NCBI RefSeq assembly: GCF_003711105.1
Contig: NZ_CP023865.1
Span: forward strand, 3,993,001-4,057,000
DNA: 64,000 nt
Direction: 5' to 3'
Source of the DNA: Actinoplanes teichomyceticus ATCC 31121
Lineage (GTDB): Bacteria > Actinomycetota > Actinomycetes > Mycobacteriales > Micromonosporaceae
Position numbers and translations under genes: made by a program. Each line of letters starts with the position of its first letter. Position 1 is the first letter of the stretch. The notes below the pieces were generated by a model. It worked only from the letters and a program-made list of their open reading frames with translations. It made no database searches and was not told the origin of the DNA. Shown here piece by piece: positions 25,835-34,177 of the stretch.

Positions 25835-26698
25835 ATGACCGCGACCGCCGCGCACACCACCACGCCCGTCACCGGCGAGCAGGAGCAACTCATCCGGGAC
25901 AACATGGCGCTGGTCGGTCACATGGTCCGCGAAATGCTGTTCAAGGTGCCGCCGCACGTGCACCGCGACGACCTCGCCTCGGCCGGCTACGCCGCACTGG
26001 TCACCGCCGCCCAGGCCTTCGACCCCTCCCGCGGCATCCCGTTCGGCCGATTCGCCGCCGTACGCGTACGCGGCGCCCTGCTCGACGAACTGCGCAGCAT
26101 GGACTGGGCCAGCCGCTCCGTACGCGCCCGGGCCCGCCGCGCCGAAGTGGCCCGCGAAGAGCTCACCCGCCAGCTGGGCCGCACCCCGACCGCCGACGAA
26201 CTCGCCGAACTGCTCGGCGTCGCGGTCGGCGAACTGAGCACCGTCGACGACGACGTCCAGCGCGCCGCCGTGCTGTCACTGCAGGGCTTCGCCACCGGCA
26301 CCGCCGAGGACATGGTCACCGACAGCGCCCTCAACCCCGAGGAGATGCTGCTGCACCGCGAACGCCTCGGCTACCTGCACGACGCCGTCACCGCCCTGCC
26401 CGAACGGCTGCGCTACGTCGTCGAAGCCTCCTTCCTGCAGGAACGACCGCTGTCACAGGTCGCCGCCGAACTCGGCGTCACCGAATCCCGCGTCTCGCAA
26501 CTGCGCACCGAAGCCCTCGCCCTGCTGCGCGACGGCCTGACCACCCACATGGAGCAGACCGGCGTCCCCGCCGCCAAGGACGGCTGCGTCGCACGCCGCC
26601 GCGCCGCCTACGCCGCCCAGATCGCCGCCCGCAGCACCATGACCACCCGGCTGAGCATCACCGACGCCCAAGGCATGCGCCTGGCCACCGCCGCCTGA
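25835..26698 (+). CDS. FliA/WhiG-type RNA polymerase sigma factor
   Basis: The 287-aa sigma-70 family protein lacks region 1.1. Region 2 (about 20-95) includes VHRDDLASAGYAALVTAAQA and RGIPFGRFAAVRVRGALLDE, the signature of the FliA/WhiG class. Region 3 has LTRQLGRTPTADELAELLGV. Region 4 has LSQVAAELGVTESRVSQLRT. About 50 C-terminal residues extend past region 4. In the family, FliA drives flagellar genes and WhiG sporulation genes; Actinoplanes-type bacteria make motile spores, so either role is possible. GGGGGGAA precedes the ATG. It is followed at 100 bp by a recombinase gene. Confidence 0.8.
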   Translation: MTATAAHTTTPVTGEQEQLIRDNMALVGHMVREMLFKVPPHVHRDDLASAGYAALVTAAQAFDPSRGIPFGRFAAVRVRGALLDELRSMDWASRSVRARARRAEVAREELTRQLGRTPTADELAELLGVAVGELSTVDDDVQRAAVLSLQGFATGTAEDMVTDSALNPEEMLLHRERLGYLHDAVTALPERLRYVVEASFLQERPLSQVAAELGVTESRVSQLRTEALALLRDGLTTHMEQTGVPAAKDGCVARRRAAYAAQIAARSTMTTRLSITDAQGMRLATAA

Positions 26699-26797
26699 TG
26701 CCCGCCTGCCCCGGCGGGGTCGCACACCGACGACCCCGCCCCACCGCCACCACCCCAGGGCATGTCGCCGACCGCACACCGATCGAAAACTGAGAAC

Positions 26798-27730
26798 ATG
26801 GGCCGCATGTCGCTGCTGCCCCACATCACCGCCTCCGCCACCCAGTTCACCGAGGCCTGGCTACGCAACCGGCGACTGTCCGAACACACCCGCGACGCCT
26901 ACCGCCGCGACGTCACCACCTGGCTGCGCTGGTGCGCCGAACACCACCTCGACCCGCTCACCGCCACGTTCCTCGACGTCAACGCCTACGCCCGTACCCT
27001 CGAAGCACGCCCGATGGCCGCCGCCACCGTCGCCCGCAAACTCTCCGGCCTCTCCAGCTGGTACGCCTTCCTCGTCAAACTCGGCGCCGTACCCGCCAAC
27101 CCGGTCAGCGGCGCCGACCGCCCCTACGTCGACCGCGACCACTCCGCCACCATCGGCCTCACCGCCGACGAAGTCGACGCCCTGCTCACCGCCGCCGACA
27201 CACACACCGGACCCGCCGCCACCCGCCACCGCGCCGTGCTCACCCTGCTCGCCGACCTCGGCCTGCGCGTCGGCGAACTCGTCAGCCTCGACCTGGCCGA
27301 CCTCGGCGTCGAACGCGGCCACCGCACCGTCCGCTTCACCGGCAAAGGCGGCCGCCCCCGCCGCCGCGTGCTCACCCCCGCCGCGGCCGCCACCCTCGAC
27401 GCCTACCTGCGCACCCGCGGCACCGCCGACGGCCCGCTGTTCACCACCACCACCGGCGCCCGCCTCGACCGGCACGCCGTGTTCCGCCTGGTACGCCGCC
27501 TCGCCCAGCAGGCCGGCATCCCCGGCGCCGACCGGATGTCCCCCCACTCGCTACGGCACGCCTTCGCCACCGCCGCCCGCGCCGAAGGCGTCCCCCTCGA
27601 AGACGTCCAGGACGCCATGGGACACGCCGACCCGCGCACTACCCGCCGCTACGACCGTGACCGGCACAACCTGGACCGTGACCCCGCGTACACGATCGCG
27701 GCCGCCCGGGACCGGCGTCGCTCCGCCTGA
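26798..27730 (+). CDS. XerC/D-like tyrosine recombinase
   Basis: The 310-aa integrase has an N-terminal SAM-like core-binding domain (FTEAWLRNRRLSEHTRDAY, about 12-100) and a catalytic domain with the first Arg in LGLRVGELVSL, HSLRHAFAT (H-x-x-R), GHADPRTT and the nucleophile region RRYDRDRH. All catalytic residues appear present. No attachment site, tRNA or phage gene flanks it, so it may be a chromosomal recombinase rather than part of an intact element. I chose the ATG at 26798; an internal ATG at 26807 is also possible. Confidence 0.8.
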   Translation: MGRMSLLPHITASATQFTEAWLRNRRLSEHTRDAYRRDVTTWLRWCAEHHLDPLTATFLDVNAYARTLEARPMAAATVARKLSGLSSWYAFLVKLGAVPANPVSGADRPYVDRDHSATIGLTADEVDALLTAADTHTGPAATRHRAVLTLLADLGLRVGELVSLDLADLGVERGHRTVRFTGKGGRPRRRVLTPAAAATLDAYLRTRGTADGPLFTTTTGARLDRHAVFRLVRRLAQQAGIPGADRMSPHSLRHAFATAARAEGVPLEDVQDAMGHADPRTTRRYDRDRHNLDRDPAYTIAAARDRRRSA

Positions 27731-27788
27731 TCCGTCCCCCTATGCTCGGGACCGGCCAGGCACGTTACAAAACAGGCGGGATCCGTTT

Positions 27789-28625
27789 TTGAACATCTTC
27801 GAAGCAGTGTTGATGGGCGCGGTGGAGGGCGTCACCGAGTTCCTCCCGGTGTCCAGCACCGGTCACCTGACCATCCTGGAAAAACTCCTCGGCTACCAAC
27901 TCGACGACCCGGCCATCACCGCCTTCACGGTCATCATCCAATCCGGCGCCGTCCTCGCCACCATCATCTTCCTGCTACCCGACATCCGCCGGATCGTCCC
28001 GGCCTTCTTCAAAGGCCTCGCCAGGAAGGAAGAACGCCAGCACCCCGACTTCCGGTTCGCCTGGGCCGTCATCCTCGGCTCGATCCCCATCGTCATCGCC
28101 GGCCTGACCTTCAAGGACACCATCGAGACCACGCTACGCAGCCTCTGGTTCGTCGCCGGCGCGCTCATCGTCTGGTCCGGCGTCATGGCCTTCGCCGACC
28201 ACGCCGCCACCCAGGTCCGCCACGAAGACGACGTCACCTGGAAAGACGCCCTCATCATCGGCGTCGTCCAATGCCTGGCCGTCATCCCCGGCATCTCCCG
28301 CTCCGGATCCACGATGTCCGCCGGCCTGCTACGCGACCTCGACCGCGTCACCGTCACCAAACTGTCGTTCTTCCTGTCCGTGCCCGCCCTCACCGGCGCG
28401 TCGATCCTGCAGGGCTACGAAGAGTTCGACAACATCTCCCACGGCGTCGGCTGGACCAACACCCTCGTCGCGACCGCCGTCAGCTTCGCCGTCGCCTACT
28501 TCGCCGTCACCTGGCTGCTCAAATTCGTCGCCAAACACTCCTACAGCATCTTCATCTTCTACCGCCTCGCCCTCGGCGCACTGCTCATGCTGCTCCTGGC
28601 CACCGGCACCATCAGCGCCCAATAA
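27789..28625 (+). CDS. uppP: Undecaprenyl-diphosphatase UppP (BacA)
   Basis: The 278-aa polytopic membrane enzyme dephosphorylates undecaprenyl diphosphate to recycle the lipid carrier of peptidoglycan and wall polymers, and confers basal bacitracin tolerance in the family. The two active-site motifs are intact: EGVTEFLPVSSTGH near residues 13-26 and PGISRSGST in the second half. About eight hydrophobic segments are visible and the length is normal. The start must be TTG (27789-27791), since the family's conserved N-terminus NIFEAVLMGAVEG begins right after it. A strong terminator follows. Confidence 0.92.
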   Translation: MNIFEAVLMGAVEGVTEFLPVSSTGHLTILEKLLGYQLDDPAITAFTVIIQSGAVLATIIFLLPDIRRIVPAFFKGLARKEERQHPDFRFAWAVILGSIPIVIAGLTFKDTIETTLRSLWFVAGALIVWSGVMAFADHAATQVRHEDDVTWKDALIIGVVQCLAVIPGISRSGSTMSAGLLRDLDRVTVTKLSFFLSVPALTGASILQGYEEFDNISHGVGWTNTLVATAVSFAVAYFAVTWLLKFVAKHSYSIFIFYRLALGALLMLLLATGTISAQ

Positions 28626-28640
28626 GCCACACCACACCAC

Positions 28641-28670
28641 GAAAACGCCCGCCCCCGTGCGGGCGTTTTC
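28641..28670. terminator. Strong bidirectional intrinsic terminator
   Basis: GAAAACGCCCGC (28641-28652), a 6-nt loop and GCGGGCGTTTTC (28659-28670) form a perfect 12-bp hairpin with a T-run on one side and an A-run on the other. It lies between uppP and the convergent gene ending at 28700. Confidence 0.9.
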
Positions 28671-28699
28671 TCATCCACACCCCGCAAGCCCACCACCGC

Positions 28700-29434
28700 T
28701 CACGACGGCTGCGAACCCGCCTCACCCAACTCCGCCAACCGCGCCTCGATCTCCGCCAGCTCCGCCCGCAACCGCTGCGCCTGCTGCTGCGCCTCCGCCC
28801 GCTCCGCCGCCAGAATCTGCTCCACCGCCTCCTGCACCCCCGGCACGTCGATCAGCTGCACCATCTTCAACGCCTCCGCCGGACGAATCACATAAGGCTT
28901 CGCCAACGCCTTCGCGCCCTGCGTCGCACCCACCGTCCACTCACCCTCGCCATAGGCCAACGTCACCGTCAACGACGGCGACGGCTTCGCCTTCACCGGC
29001 CGAGCCGCCTTCCGCGGCGCCGGAGCCGTCACGTCCTGTCCACCCTTCTCCACCTCATCCACACTCCTGCGCTGCGCCGGAGCCGCCTTCGGCTTCTCGA
29101 TCGGCTTGTCGATCAGAAACTCCGGCCCCGACAACACCGGATCCGGCTCCGGCTCCACCACCGGCGCCTTCCTCGGCGCCACCGCACCCTTGGGCGCCAT
29201 CCGCAGATCACCGGGGGAGAAGGGCAACTCGTCACGACCGAAGCGCACCACCACCCACTCCTCGCTGACCGCCGGATCCTCCAACCCGACAACCTGCCCC
29301 ACCTGCCCCGCGATCTGCCCCGCCGCCTCGGTGAACTGCACCTTCGGCTTACGCCCGGCCGCCAGCGCCTCCCGGATCCCATCCAGCTCCGGCACGGTCA
29401 ACCCCCGCGCCTCCACACCCGCCGCCACCAACAT
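28700..29434 (-). CDS. Conserved hypothetical protein with C-terminal coiled coil
   Basis: The product of about 244 residues has an N-terminal globular part (MLVAAGVEARGLTVPELDGI ... EEWVVVRFGRDELPF), a Pro/Lys/Ala-rich linker (about 95-150), a second short domain (LTVTLAYGEGEWTVGA) and a Gln/Ala/Glu-rich coiled coil (about 205-235). I recognise only a generally actinobacterial hypothetical; no function is assigned. The start may be the ATG at 29434, the GTG six bases upstream (29440) or a start further up at 29491. It converges on uppP and shares its terminator. Confidence 0.65.
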   Translation of the reverse strand: MLVAAGVEARGLTVPELDGIREALAAGRKPKVQFTEAAGQIAGQVGQVVGLEDPAVSEEWVVVRFGRDELPFSPGDLRMAPKGAVAPRKAPVVEPEPDPVLSGPEFLIDKPIEKPKAAPAQRRSVDEVEKGGQDVTAPAPRKAARPVKAKPSPSLTVTLAYGEGEWTVGATQGAKALAKPYVIRPAEALKMVQLIDVPGVQEAVEQILAAERAEAQQQAQRLRAELAEIEARLAELGEAGSQPS

Positions 29435-29909
29435 CCCCACCTTCGTACGTCTGTATGAGAGGGCCTTCTTTCTACCAGCCCCCACCGACAACCACCCCGC
29501 GCCCCGCCGAGCAGCGCAGACCCAAGATCATCGCCGAACGGCGCCGACCCACGCCCACCACTCACGACCGTCCACATCAACCACCGCTGCCCCCGCCACC
29601 TCCGGATCCTTCGTCCCCCCGGAGCCACCACGGCGCGAGTCGCCCCCCGCCGCCTGCACGGGACCGACCCGACCCGCCAGGGGAGAGGCGGAACTCTCCA
29701 CCGCTGCTGACGCTCCGGCCAGACGCGCCAACCCCGACAACAGCCGCGCGCCGCCGCTGAGGCAGAACGACCGGACGATTCCAGAAAGCTACTCTGCGTG
29801 ATCGACCGGCAGCGGACCACCAACGGCGGGCAGTGGGGAAGTGGCGGCTGCCAGGCGAAGGAGACCAGCCGTGCCAACGTAGCCGCCACGTCGAAACCGG
29901 CACCCGGCT
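29435..29909. other. Intergenic, no gene supported
   Basis: About 470 bp between the hypothetical gene and the remains of the NUDIX gene. Open frames are Arg/Pro-rich and overlap on both strands without ribosome sites. Promoter elements of the 28700-29434 gene may lie near 29440-29470. Confidence 0.4.
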
Positions 29910-30405
29910 GGCGCAGCAGGCCTGCTCGGGTCGCCCGATCCACGGGTCGGCGTCCTCGGCCAACGCCAGTGTCGACATCGCGCCTGATGGGCAGGCAGCG
30001 ACGGCACCACATCCGGATCGAACCAGCCGACCTCAACGGACTCGTCGTCGTTGACCCGGGCGTCGCCCTCGACGAGCCGGCATCGCAGCCCGATGGCGAG
30101 CCAGTGGACCTGATCGCCGTTGGACACGACGGACAGCTCCAGCGCCTCTACGGACAGGAGACGCTCCACCCGTACGCGGACACCGGTTTCCTCGAACACC
30201 TCACCAGGGCGCCGTCGGCCGGCTGCTCGCCGGGTTGCCGGCATCCTGTCGTGAGGGCCCACTGGCCGTTGTCCGATCGCCGGACCGGGAGCACCCGGTT
30301 CCGCCCGTCGAGGACAACGGCGATCACGCCGTTCAGGGGCAGCGGGGCAGGGCCGATCTTGGAGCCTAGGGCGGCGACGACATCGGGGAAGGACACGCGA
30401 GCCAC
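29910..30405 (-). pseudogene. NUDIX hydrolase gene with two frameshifts
   Basis: From 30405 the frame reads MARVSFPDVVAALGSKIG ... VLPVRRSDNGQWALTTG and then PGEQPADGALVR. The NUDIX box continues only in another frame (EVFEETGVRVRVERLLSVEA ... GWFDPDVVPSLPAHQARC), so the gene is shifted inside the box near 30215. A second shift near 29975 is needed to reach LALAEDADPWIG. The box G-x5-E-x7-R-E-x2-E-E-x-G is recoverable only by joining frames. Either the gene is dead or the sequence has two errors. Confidence 0.75.
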
Positions 30406-30468
30406 CGCACGGGCGGTCCGCAGGAGGCGGTGGCGTCCGCTCCTCCGCGCACCAATCTCAGGTCGATA

Positions 30469-30480
30469 ATCTACATTATG
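30469..30480 (+). promoter_or_regulatory. AT-rich leaderless-start-like site
   Basis: GATAATCTACATTATG (30465-30480) is a rare AT-rich patch with short inverted arms (ATAAT/ATTAT) whose right arm contains an ATG at 30478. The frame from that ATG runs 149 codons but is Arg/Pro/Gly-rich and not convincing as protein. The layout resembles the 31057-31082 site of the recombinase gene. Confidence 0.3.
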
Positions 30481-30654
30481 TCAACCCCGGCCGTGGAAAG
30501 TGGCCCCCAGCCGGCGCCATGCCACAAACGCGGCGCGCCCCCGGCGGCCACCGGGCACCGCGCCGAGGCCAGCCTCAAGATTCACGCCTGCGGTTCGCGT
30601 CGTTCAGGAAAGCCGACCGGCTCCCGACCGGGACCGGAACGCGGCGCGCCGAGG

Positions 30655-30790
30655 ATCGTGCGCAGCGTGCTGGAGCCCGGACCGCAGCGTGCTGGAGCCC
30701 GGCGCCCGGACCGTAGTGCGCCGGAGTCCGGCCCGCGGTGCGTCGGAGCCCTGCGCCCGGACAGGCCCGGCCCGCGGTGCTGGGTGCTCC
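30655..30790. repeat. Degenerate short tandem repeats
   Basis: About four imperfect copies of a 20-28-bp unit (GCAGCGTGCTGGAGCCCGGA and variants such as GTAGTGCGCCGGAGTCCGG) follow one another. No gene is supported here. Confidence 0.5.
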
Positions 30791-30839
30791 CGCGCGGCCG
30801 GGCGTGGACGGATCACAGCCCCCGCTCCCCGCTCGGGAT

Positions 30840-30876
30840 CGCCGGGTGCCTGCGGCTCGGCCGCAGGCACCCGGCG
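30840..30876. terminator. Perfect 17-bp hairpin
   Basis: The arms at 30840-30856 and 30860-30876 (CGCCGGGTGCCTGCGGC and its complement) are perfectly paired around a 3-nt TCG loop. It has no U-tract. A partial repeat of the right arm (GCTCGGCCGCAGGC) occurs 30 bp downstream. Confidence 0.6.
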
Positions 30877-31056
30877 GCGGGCACGGTGCCGCTCGGCCGC
30901 AGGCCCCCGCGGCAGGTGCGGCGCTGATCTCGGCCGAGGGCCCGGCGATGCCGATCCGGGCTGGTCACGCCTGAATCCCGGCACCGCGAAATACCACAAA
31001 ACAGACGTCAGTGCCGGTCGACATGCCAGGGCTCGATCGGCATGAATAGGAATATT

Positions 31057-31082
31057 TGCTGCATAATATCTCTTATGCAGCA
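31057..31082 (+). promoter_or_regulatory. Inverted repeat spanning the recombinase start codon
   Basis: TGCTGCATAA (31057-31066) and TTATGCAGCA (31073-31082) form perfect 10-bp arms with a 6-bp spacer. The ATG start (31075) lies in the right arm and TAATAT (31064-31069) could serve as a -10. It suggests a leaderless mRNA and an operator or autoregulatory site. Confidence 0.6.
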
Positions 31083-32043
31083 CGAATCATCCTCCGAGCC
31101 GTCCACTCCCCTGACCGAGCTCATCGACGAGTTCCTCGCGGCGCGGGCCACCCGCAAACCGTCGGTGCACACGCTGGCCGCGTACCGCAGGGACCTGAGC
31201 CTGGTGTTGCGGCAGGCCGTGCCCGCCCCGGCGACGCCGGCCGACCTGTCCCCCCGCGTGTTGCGCGCCGCGTTCGCGCGGTTCGCCACGGACCGCGCCC
31301 CCGCCTCGGTGGCGCGCGCCTGGTCGTCGTGGAATGCGTTCTTCACGTTCCTGGTGACCGAGGGGGTGGTGGCGGGCAATCCGATGTCGGCGGTGGACAA
31401 GCCGCGGATGGTGGCGCACTCCCCCAAGCCGTTGCGGGGTGAGGACACGCCGGAGCGGTTGTTGCGGGTGGCGAGCCGGGTCGACGAGCGGCAGCGGGAT
31501 CCGTGGCCGGAGCGGGATGTGCTGGTGCTGGCGTTGGCGTTGTGTGCCGGTCTGCGGTTGTCGGAGTTGTTGAGTCTGCGGGTGGGTTCGGTGTCGGGTC
31601 GCGACGGTGAGCGGCGGGTGGAGGTGGCCGGCAAGGGTGGCCGGCCGCGGTCGGTGCCGATCGATGCGGGGTTGGATGCCGCGGTGCGGCGGTATGTGGA
31701 CAGTTGCCGGGTGCGGTTCGGGCGGGTGGACGGTTCCGCTCCCCTGTTGGTGGATCGGCATGGGGCGCCGTTGCGGCGGGGTGGTTTGCAGTACCTGGTG
31801 AGGTCGTGTTTCCGGCGGGCGGGGATCGGTGACCGGGTTCCGCGGGGTGCGCAGTTGCATGCGTTGCGGCACACGTTTGCGACGCGGCTGGCCGAGGACG
31901 GCGCGAACGCGTCGGAGATCATGCGGTTGTTGGGGCATGCGTCGTTGGCGACGTCGCAGAACTACATCGAGGTGACGGCGGAGCAGCAGCGCGCGGCGAT
32001 CCTGTCGAATCGTACGAATCGGGTGTTGCGTGAGTTGGGGTGA
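31075..32043 (+). CDS. Tyrosine recombinase/integrase
   Basis: The 322-aa protein starts MQHESSSEPSTPLTELIDEF. The core-binding domain covers about 10-110 (SVHTLAAYRRDLSLVLRQ). The catalytic domain shows LCAGLRLSELLSL (first Arg), HALRHTFATRLAEDG (H-x-x-R), LLGHASLATSQNYI (second His and Tyr nucleophile) and a C-terminal tail. It resembles XerC/D-like solitary recombinases. No phage or plasmid genes accompany it. Within the gene, codon choice switches from C-ending before about 31440 to G/T-ending after it. The start codon lies inside an inverted repeat, so the mRNA is probably leaderless. Confidence 0.85.
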   Translation: MQHESSSEPSTPLTELIDEFLAARATRKPSVHTLAAYRRDLSLVLRQAVPAPATPADLSPRVLRAAFARFATDRAPASVARAWSSWNAFFTFLVTEGVVAGNPMSAVDKPRMVAHSPKPLRGEDTPERLLRVASRVDERQRDPWPERDVLVLALALCAGLRLSELLSLRVGSVSGRDGERRVEVAGKGGRPRSVPIDAGLDAAVRRYVDSCRVRFGRVDGSAPLLVDRHGAPLRRGGLQYLVRSCFRRAGIGDRVPRGAQLHALRHTFATRLAEDGANASEIMRLLGHASLATSQNYIEVTAEQQRAAILSNRTNRVLRELG

Positions 32044-32106
32044 GCCCCGTGTGGGGTGCGCTTGGCGTGGGCCGATGTCGTGGACCGACCGGTGCGCGGG
32101 GCGGGT

Positions 32107-32226
32107 TCAGCCGGCGAGCGTGGTGATGTCGTCGCCGGTGGTGGCGTTGACGGTGACGTCGGTGACGGGGCGTGCGAGGTCTCAGGGGGTGTCGCCGGTG
32201 CGGTAGCGCTGGTCCCAGTCGCTCAT
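32107..32226 (-). pseudogene. Possible methyltransferase N-terminal remnant with a nonsense codon
   Basis: From an ATG at 32224-32226, preceded by GGGAGAAA, the minus strand reads MSDWDQRYRTGDTP, then a TGA where the common SAM-dependent methyltransferase start has Trp, then DLARPVTDVTVNATTGDDIT before another TGA. The first 14 residues closely resemble the start of small methyltransferases. The rest of the enzyme is absent. Confidence 0.4.
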
Positions 32227-32371
32227 GTGTTTCTCCCGGTGTGTCGGGTGTGTGGTTGGCGGGTGTGTGCCCGTGCCGGGCGGGTGTGCGGAGTGGATGT
32301 GCGTACCCGGAAAGGGGTTCTGGGTGGTCGTAGGGTGGTCGTGTCGCGGCCGGGTCACGGGTGGGGGTTGG

Positions 32372-32527
32372 ATGCGGCGGGTTCGGTGTTACGTGTCTGG
32401 TGGGCCGTCGGTGGTGCGGGTGGCGGATGTCGTGGAGCCGGTGGCCGGTGATGGTGAGTCGGCGGTGCGGGCGCGGGCGGTCGTGGAGGCGCGGGAGAGC
32501 TGCGGGAAGGTGGTGTCGGTGTCGTGA
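32372..32527 (+). CDS. Small ORF coupled to the VOC gene, unknown
   Basis: The 51-codon frame (MRRVRCYVSGGPSVVRVADV ... SCGKVVSVS) ends in a TGA that shares one base with the ATG of the following VOC gene (TGATG). This overlap is the main reason to list it; no domain is recognisable and no clear ribosome site is present. Confidence 0.3.
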   Translation: MRRVRCYVSGGPSVVRVADVVEPVAGDGESAVRARAVVEARESCGKVVSVS

Positions 32528-33255
32528 TGGTGCGCTGGGTGACCGGGTTTTTGGATACGCCGGGGGCGGGTGCGGTGGTGGCGGAGCGTTTCTGGGCGGC
32601 GGTGACCGGTGCGGCGGTGTCGGCGCGTCGTGGTGGGGGGCGGTTCGCGACGCTGGTGCCGGGGGGTGGTGATGCGTGCCTGCGGGTGCAGGTGGTCGGT
32701 GACGGGCCGGCGCGGGCTCATCTGGATCTGCATGTGGTGGATCTGTCGGGTGCGGTGGCGCGGTTGCGGGGGCTGGGTGCGGTGGTGGTGCGCGCTGATG
32801 ATGATGTGGTGGTGCTGCGCTCGCCCGCGGGTCTGGTGTTCTGTGTGGTGGGTTGGGGTGGTGAGCGGGTGGCGCCGGGGGCGGTGCGGTGGCCGGGTGG
32901 GCAGGTCAGTGTTGCCGATCAGTTGTGTCTGGACATTCCTGCCGGTGGTTACGCCGCGGAGGTGGGTTTCTGGCGGGCGGTGACCGGGTGGGCGCATGAT
33001 CCGATGCCGGACAGTGTGGAGTTCGAGCGGTTGTTGCCGGCCGCGCCGGTGCCGATGCGGTTGTTGTTGCAGCGGGTCGAGGATGGTGCGGCGGGGGTGC
33101 ATGTCGATCTGGCGTGTTCGGATGTGGCGGCTGAGGTGGCGCGGCATGAGGCGTTGGGGGCGACGGTGGTGCGGCGGGTGCCCGGGCAGTGGACGACGCT
33201 GCGTGATCCGGTGGGGCGGGCGTACTGTGTGACGGCTCGTGCGCCGCGGCGGTGA
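32527..33255 (+). CDS. VOC family protein with two glyoxalase-like modules
   Basis: The 242-aa protein carries two VOC modules. The first is about 1-110 (RWVTGFLDTP ... AHLDLHVVDLSGAVARLRGL ... SPAGLVFCVV). The second is about 120-238 (CLDIPAGGYAAEVGFWRAVT ... GVHVDLACSDVAAEVARHEA ... LRDPVGRAYCVT). Single-chain two-module VOC proteins form one metal or ligand site. The His/Glu pattern in module one is weak, so it may bind rather than turn over a ligand. ATG 32527 or GTG 32524 can start it. Codons end mostly in G or T, unlike most of the window. Confidence 0.7.
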   Translation: MVRWVTGFLDTPGAGAVVAERFWAAVTGAAVSARRGGGRFATLVPGGGDACLRVQVVGDGPARAHLDLHVVDLSGAVARLRGLGAVVVRADDDVVVLRSPAGLVFCVVGWGGERVAPGAVRWPGGQVSVADQLCLDIPAGGYAAEVGFWRAVTGWAHDPMPDSVEFERLLPAAPVPMRLLLQRVEDGAAGVHVDLACSDVAAEVARHEALGATVVRRVPGQWTTLRDPVGRAYCVTARAPRR

Positions 33256-33288
33256 GGTGCCGGTTGGGGGTTGAGGGATGGGTGTCGG

Positions 33289-34083
33289 GTGCGGATCGTG
33301 AGTGTGAACGCGTGGGGTGGCGCGCTGTTCGACGAGTTGGTGGCGTGGTTGCCTGGTAGTGGGGCGGATGTCGTCTGTCTGCAGGAGGTGACGCGGACGG
33401 CGGGGTTGCGTGGGTGGACGCGTTTTGAGGACGGGCAGCGTAGTGTGCCGCAGCGTGCTGATCTCTTCGACGATGTTCGGGGGGTGTTGCCGCGTCATCA
33501 GGGGATTTTCGTGACCAGTGATTGTGGTCCTGTGTGTGATGGCGCGGGGGTCCGGCATCGGCAGGATTTCGGTGTGGCGACGTGGGTGGCTGAGCGTCTG
33601 CCGGTGGTCGGTGTGGATTCCGCGTTCGTGCACGGGCGTTTTGTCGATCATGTCGAGTGGGCGGTGGCGGATCGTCCTCGTGTCGCGCTGGCGGTGCGGG
33701 TGGTGGATCGTGGTGCGGGGCGTTCGGTCGCGGTGGTGCAGTTGCATGGGTTGCGTGATCCGGCGGGCAAGGGGGATGGTCCGGCGCGGCGTCGGCAGGC
33801 TGAGCGGCTGGTGGAGTTGGTGCGCCGGTTCCGGGAGCCGCACGATGTGGTGGTGGTGTGCGGGGATTTCAATCTGCTGCCGGGCAGTGAGACGTTCGGC
33901 ATGTTGGCCGAGATCGGGTTGACTGATCTGGTGGGTGTGGCGGATACGCGGACGTCGCATTATCCGAAGCCGGTGCGCCATGCCAGTTATCTGTTGGTGT
34001 CGGATGTCGCGGCGGTGAAGCGGTTCGAGGTGGTGGCGCGGCCGGAGGTTTCCGACCATCGTGCGCTGGTTCTGGAGTTGTGA
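33289..34083 (+). CDS. Endonuclease/exonuclease/phosphatase family protein
   Basis: The 264-aa protein has the EEP fold landmarks in order: RIVSVNAWGG (N-terminal Asn), VVCLQEVTRT (metal-binding Glu), VAVVQLHGL, VVVCGDFNLLPGS (Asp and Asn) and the terminal SDHRALVLEL (Asp-His pair). The family cleaves phosphodiesters in nucleic acid, sphingomyelin or inositol lipids; the substrate is unknown. No signal peptide is present. I chose the GTG at 33289, with GAGGGATGGG upstream; a TTG at 33271 would add six residues. It shares the G-rich codon style of the VOC gene before it. Confidence 0.8.
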   Translation: MRIVSVNAWGGALFDELVAWLPGSGADVVCLQEVTRTAGLRGWTRFEDGQRSVPQRADLFDDVRGVLPRHQGIFVTSDCGPVCDGAGVRHRQDFGVATWVAERLPVVGVDSAFVHGRFVDHVEWAVADRPRVALAVRVVDRGAGRSVAVVQLHGLRDPAGKGDGPARRRQAERLVELVRRFREPHDVVVVCGDFNLLPGSETFGMLAEIGLTDLVGVADTRTSHYPKPVRHASYLLVSDVAAVKRFEVVARPEVSDHRALVLEL

Positions 34084-34177
34084 GCCGGCGGGGTGTTTCG
34101 CGGCAAGCGCGGTGACGCCAGGGGCGCGTGGGTGCGCCCCTGGCGTGGGGGTCTCCGGGTTGGGCGGGTTGGGCGGG

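Noticed and set aside
30478..30927. A 149-codon frame starting at an AT-rich ATG
   Set aside because: Composition is Arg/Pro/Gly-rich, it spans the degenerate tandem repeats and a long hairpin, and no domain is visible. Only the start-site pattern was reported.
26798..32043. The region between the two solitary recombinases as an integrated phage or ICE
   Set aside because: Between them lie uppP, a hypothetical and a decayed NUDIX gene; no phage, conjugation or att repeats were seen.
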